Origin: Gammaproteobacteria bacterium
Lineage (GTDB): Bacteria; Pseudomonadota; Gammaproteobacteria; Pseudomonadales; Pseudohongiellaceae
Direction of reading: 5' to 3'
Assembly: GCA_003556835.1 (NCBI GenBank)
Contig: PWQG01000200.1
Location: 1-6,702 of the forward strand
Length of the DNA: 6,702 nt
The notes beneath the pieces are model-generated. The model did no database searches. It worked only from the letters and a program-made list of their open reading frames with translations, and was not told the origin of the DNA. A program made the translations under genes and the position numbers. The first letter of the stretch is position 1; the number at the start of each line of letters is the position of its first letter. Positions 5,729 to 6,702 of this stretch are shown in pieces.

Positions 5729-6702
5729 ATGGCAAAGCTGACATTCCATGGTGCAGCACAGGAAGTGACCGGATCCTGCTATCTGCTGGAATCACCGGTA
5801 CTGGGCAAGGTGTTGCTGGAATGCGGCATGCACCAGGGTGGCGACGCGCTGGACCGCGTGCGGGAAGACACATTCGCTTTCAGTGCGGGCAGTATTGATG
5901 CCGTCATACTGTCCCACGGACATCTTGACCACTCCGGCCTGCTGCCCAAGCTGATCAATCAGGGCTTTGATGGTCCCATTTATTGTACCCAGGCGACCAG
6001 GAAACTACTCGATATATTGCTGGAAGACGCTTTCGGCCTGTATGAGAGAGACCTGGAACGGGAAAACATGAAACGCCACCGCAGCGGTCGACCACCCTTG
6101 CCCGCTGAATACACGCATCACGATGTCCGCAAGGTGATCAAACTCTGTGAAGGCCAGGCCTACAACAAGGCCTGCAAGATCAACGAGGCCAGCAGTGTTC
6201 GCTTTCTGGACGCCGGGCACATCCTCGGCTCGGCCATCGTTGAATTGACCCTCAAGGAGGAGGGTGAAGAGAAGGTACTGGTTTTTTCCGGCGACCTGGG
6301 CAACCAGGAGTCCCCCCTGATGAATGACCCGGCCACGCCCGACCAGGCCGACATCCTGCTCATGGAAGGCACCTATGGCGATCGCAATCACCGGGACATG
6401 CAGGAGACACTACGTGAGTTTGAACAGGTGCTGGCCGACACCTGGTCCCGGGGAGGCAACATCCTGATTCCCTCCTTTGCGATCGGCCGGGCCCAGGAGC
6501 TGATTTTCCAGCTCGGTTGCCTGCACGCCGAGGGCCGCCTGGATGACTGGCAGGTCTATCTGGACAGTCCCATGGCCATTGAGGTGACCAAGGTATACGA
6601 CCGCTGGTTGCATATCATGGACGACGAGGATGTGCTGCGCCTGACCGATACGGGGCGTGAATCGCTGCGCGAATTCCTGCCCAACCTCAAGCTGTGCAAC
6701 AC
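5729..6702 (+). CDS. Beta-CASP metallo-beta-lactamase fold protein, probable RNA-processing nuclease, 3' partial
   Basis: The visible 324 residues run off the window; homologues are usually about 450-470 residues, so roughly the last third is missing. The metallo-beta-lactamase core begins at residue 2 (KLTFHGAAQEVTGSCYLLE). Motif 1 is Glu31 in LLECGMHQGG, where many relatives have Asp. Motif 2 is SHGHLDHSG (62-70), giving His63, His65, Asp67 and His68 as zinc ligands. Motif 3 is His164 in DAGHILGSA, and motif 4 is Asp189 in FSGDLGN. The beta-CASP domain begins with motif A (MEGTYGDR, Glu213), followed by IPSFAIGRAQEL (247-258) and YLDSPMAIEVTKVY (277-290). This is the pattern of the COG1236/YSH1-like family (CPSF73, bacterial RNA exonucleases and endonucleases), cytoplasmic and soluble. 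Beta-CASP motifs B and C lie beyond the window. Its link to the antiporter genes is position only; no functional tie can be read from the sequence. Confidence 0.92.
   Translation, partial: MAKLTFHGAAQEVTGSCYLLESPVLGKVLLECGMHQGGDALDRVREDTFAFSAGSIDAVILSHGHLDHSGLLPKLINQGFDGPIYCTQATRKLLDILLEDAFGLYERDLERENMKRHRSGRPPLPAEYTHHDVRKVIKLCEGQAYNKACKINEASSVRFLDAGHILGSAIVELTLKEEGEEKVLVFSGDLGNQESPLMNDPATPDQADILLMEGTYGDRNHRDMQETLREFEQVLADTWSRGGNILIPSFAIGRAQELIFQLGCLHAEGRLDDWQVYLDSPMAIEVTKVYDRWLHIMDDEDVLRLTDTGRESLREFLPNLKLCN

Noticed and set aside
5724..5741. Five-codon open frame (ATG at 5724, stop at 5739-5741) spanning the nuclease start
   Set aside because: Its ATG is one base from the GAGG site, too close for efficient initiation; probably chance.

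Overview
The window reads as a high-GC, gene-dense bacterial operon on the + strand. Leucine- and alanine-rich membrane proteins fill nearly all of it. The genes fit a proteobacterium, most likely a gammaproteobacterium; that assignment is from general protein style only, as no taxonomic marker is present. No tRNA, rRNA, mobile element, CRISPR array or integration signature was seen.

Layout. Positions 1-5672 hold five tightly overlapping genes for a multisubunit cation/proton antiporter of the Mrp (Mnh/Pha/Sha) / Mbh superfamily. In order they are: the 3' end of a fused MbhD-MbhE-MnhB protein (1-771, start lies outside the window); a short MnhC/NuoK-like subunit (768-1037); and three successive MnhD/NuoL/M/N-type antiporter-like subunits, here called D1 (1034-2467), D2 (2467-3984) and D3 (3981-5672). 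Each junction overlaps by 1 to 4 bases, which implies one transcript and translational coupling. After a 56-base gap that contains a possible promoter comes the first 324 codons of a beta-CASP metallo-beta-lactamase protein (5729-6702, running off the window), a probable RNA-processing nuclease.

How they work together. In Mrp and Mbh complexes, the MnhD-like subunits provide proton or cation channels lined by Glu/Lys/His residues. MnhC and MnhB with MbhD/MbhE form the core that couples the channels. A complex with three MnhD paralogues in a row could hold three antiporter-like modules, as complex I does with NuoL, NuoM and NuoN. D1 and D2 keep the expected charged residues. D3 has a serine where the key TM5 glutamate should be, an unusually polar TM12 region and a C-terminal amphipathic linker followed by one more membrane helix. 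D3 may therefore be a modified, coupling or structural subunit rather than an ordinary proton channel. The MnhE, MnhF and MnhG subunits are not visible; if present, they would lie upstream of position 1.
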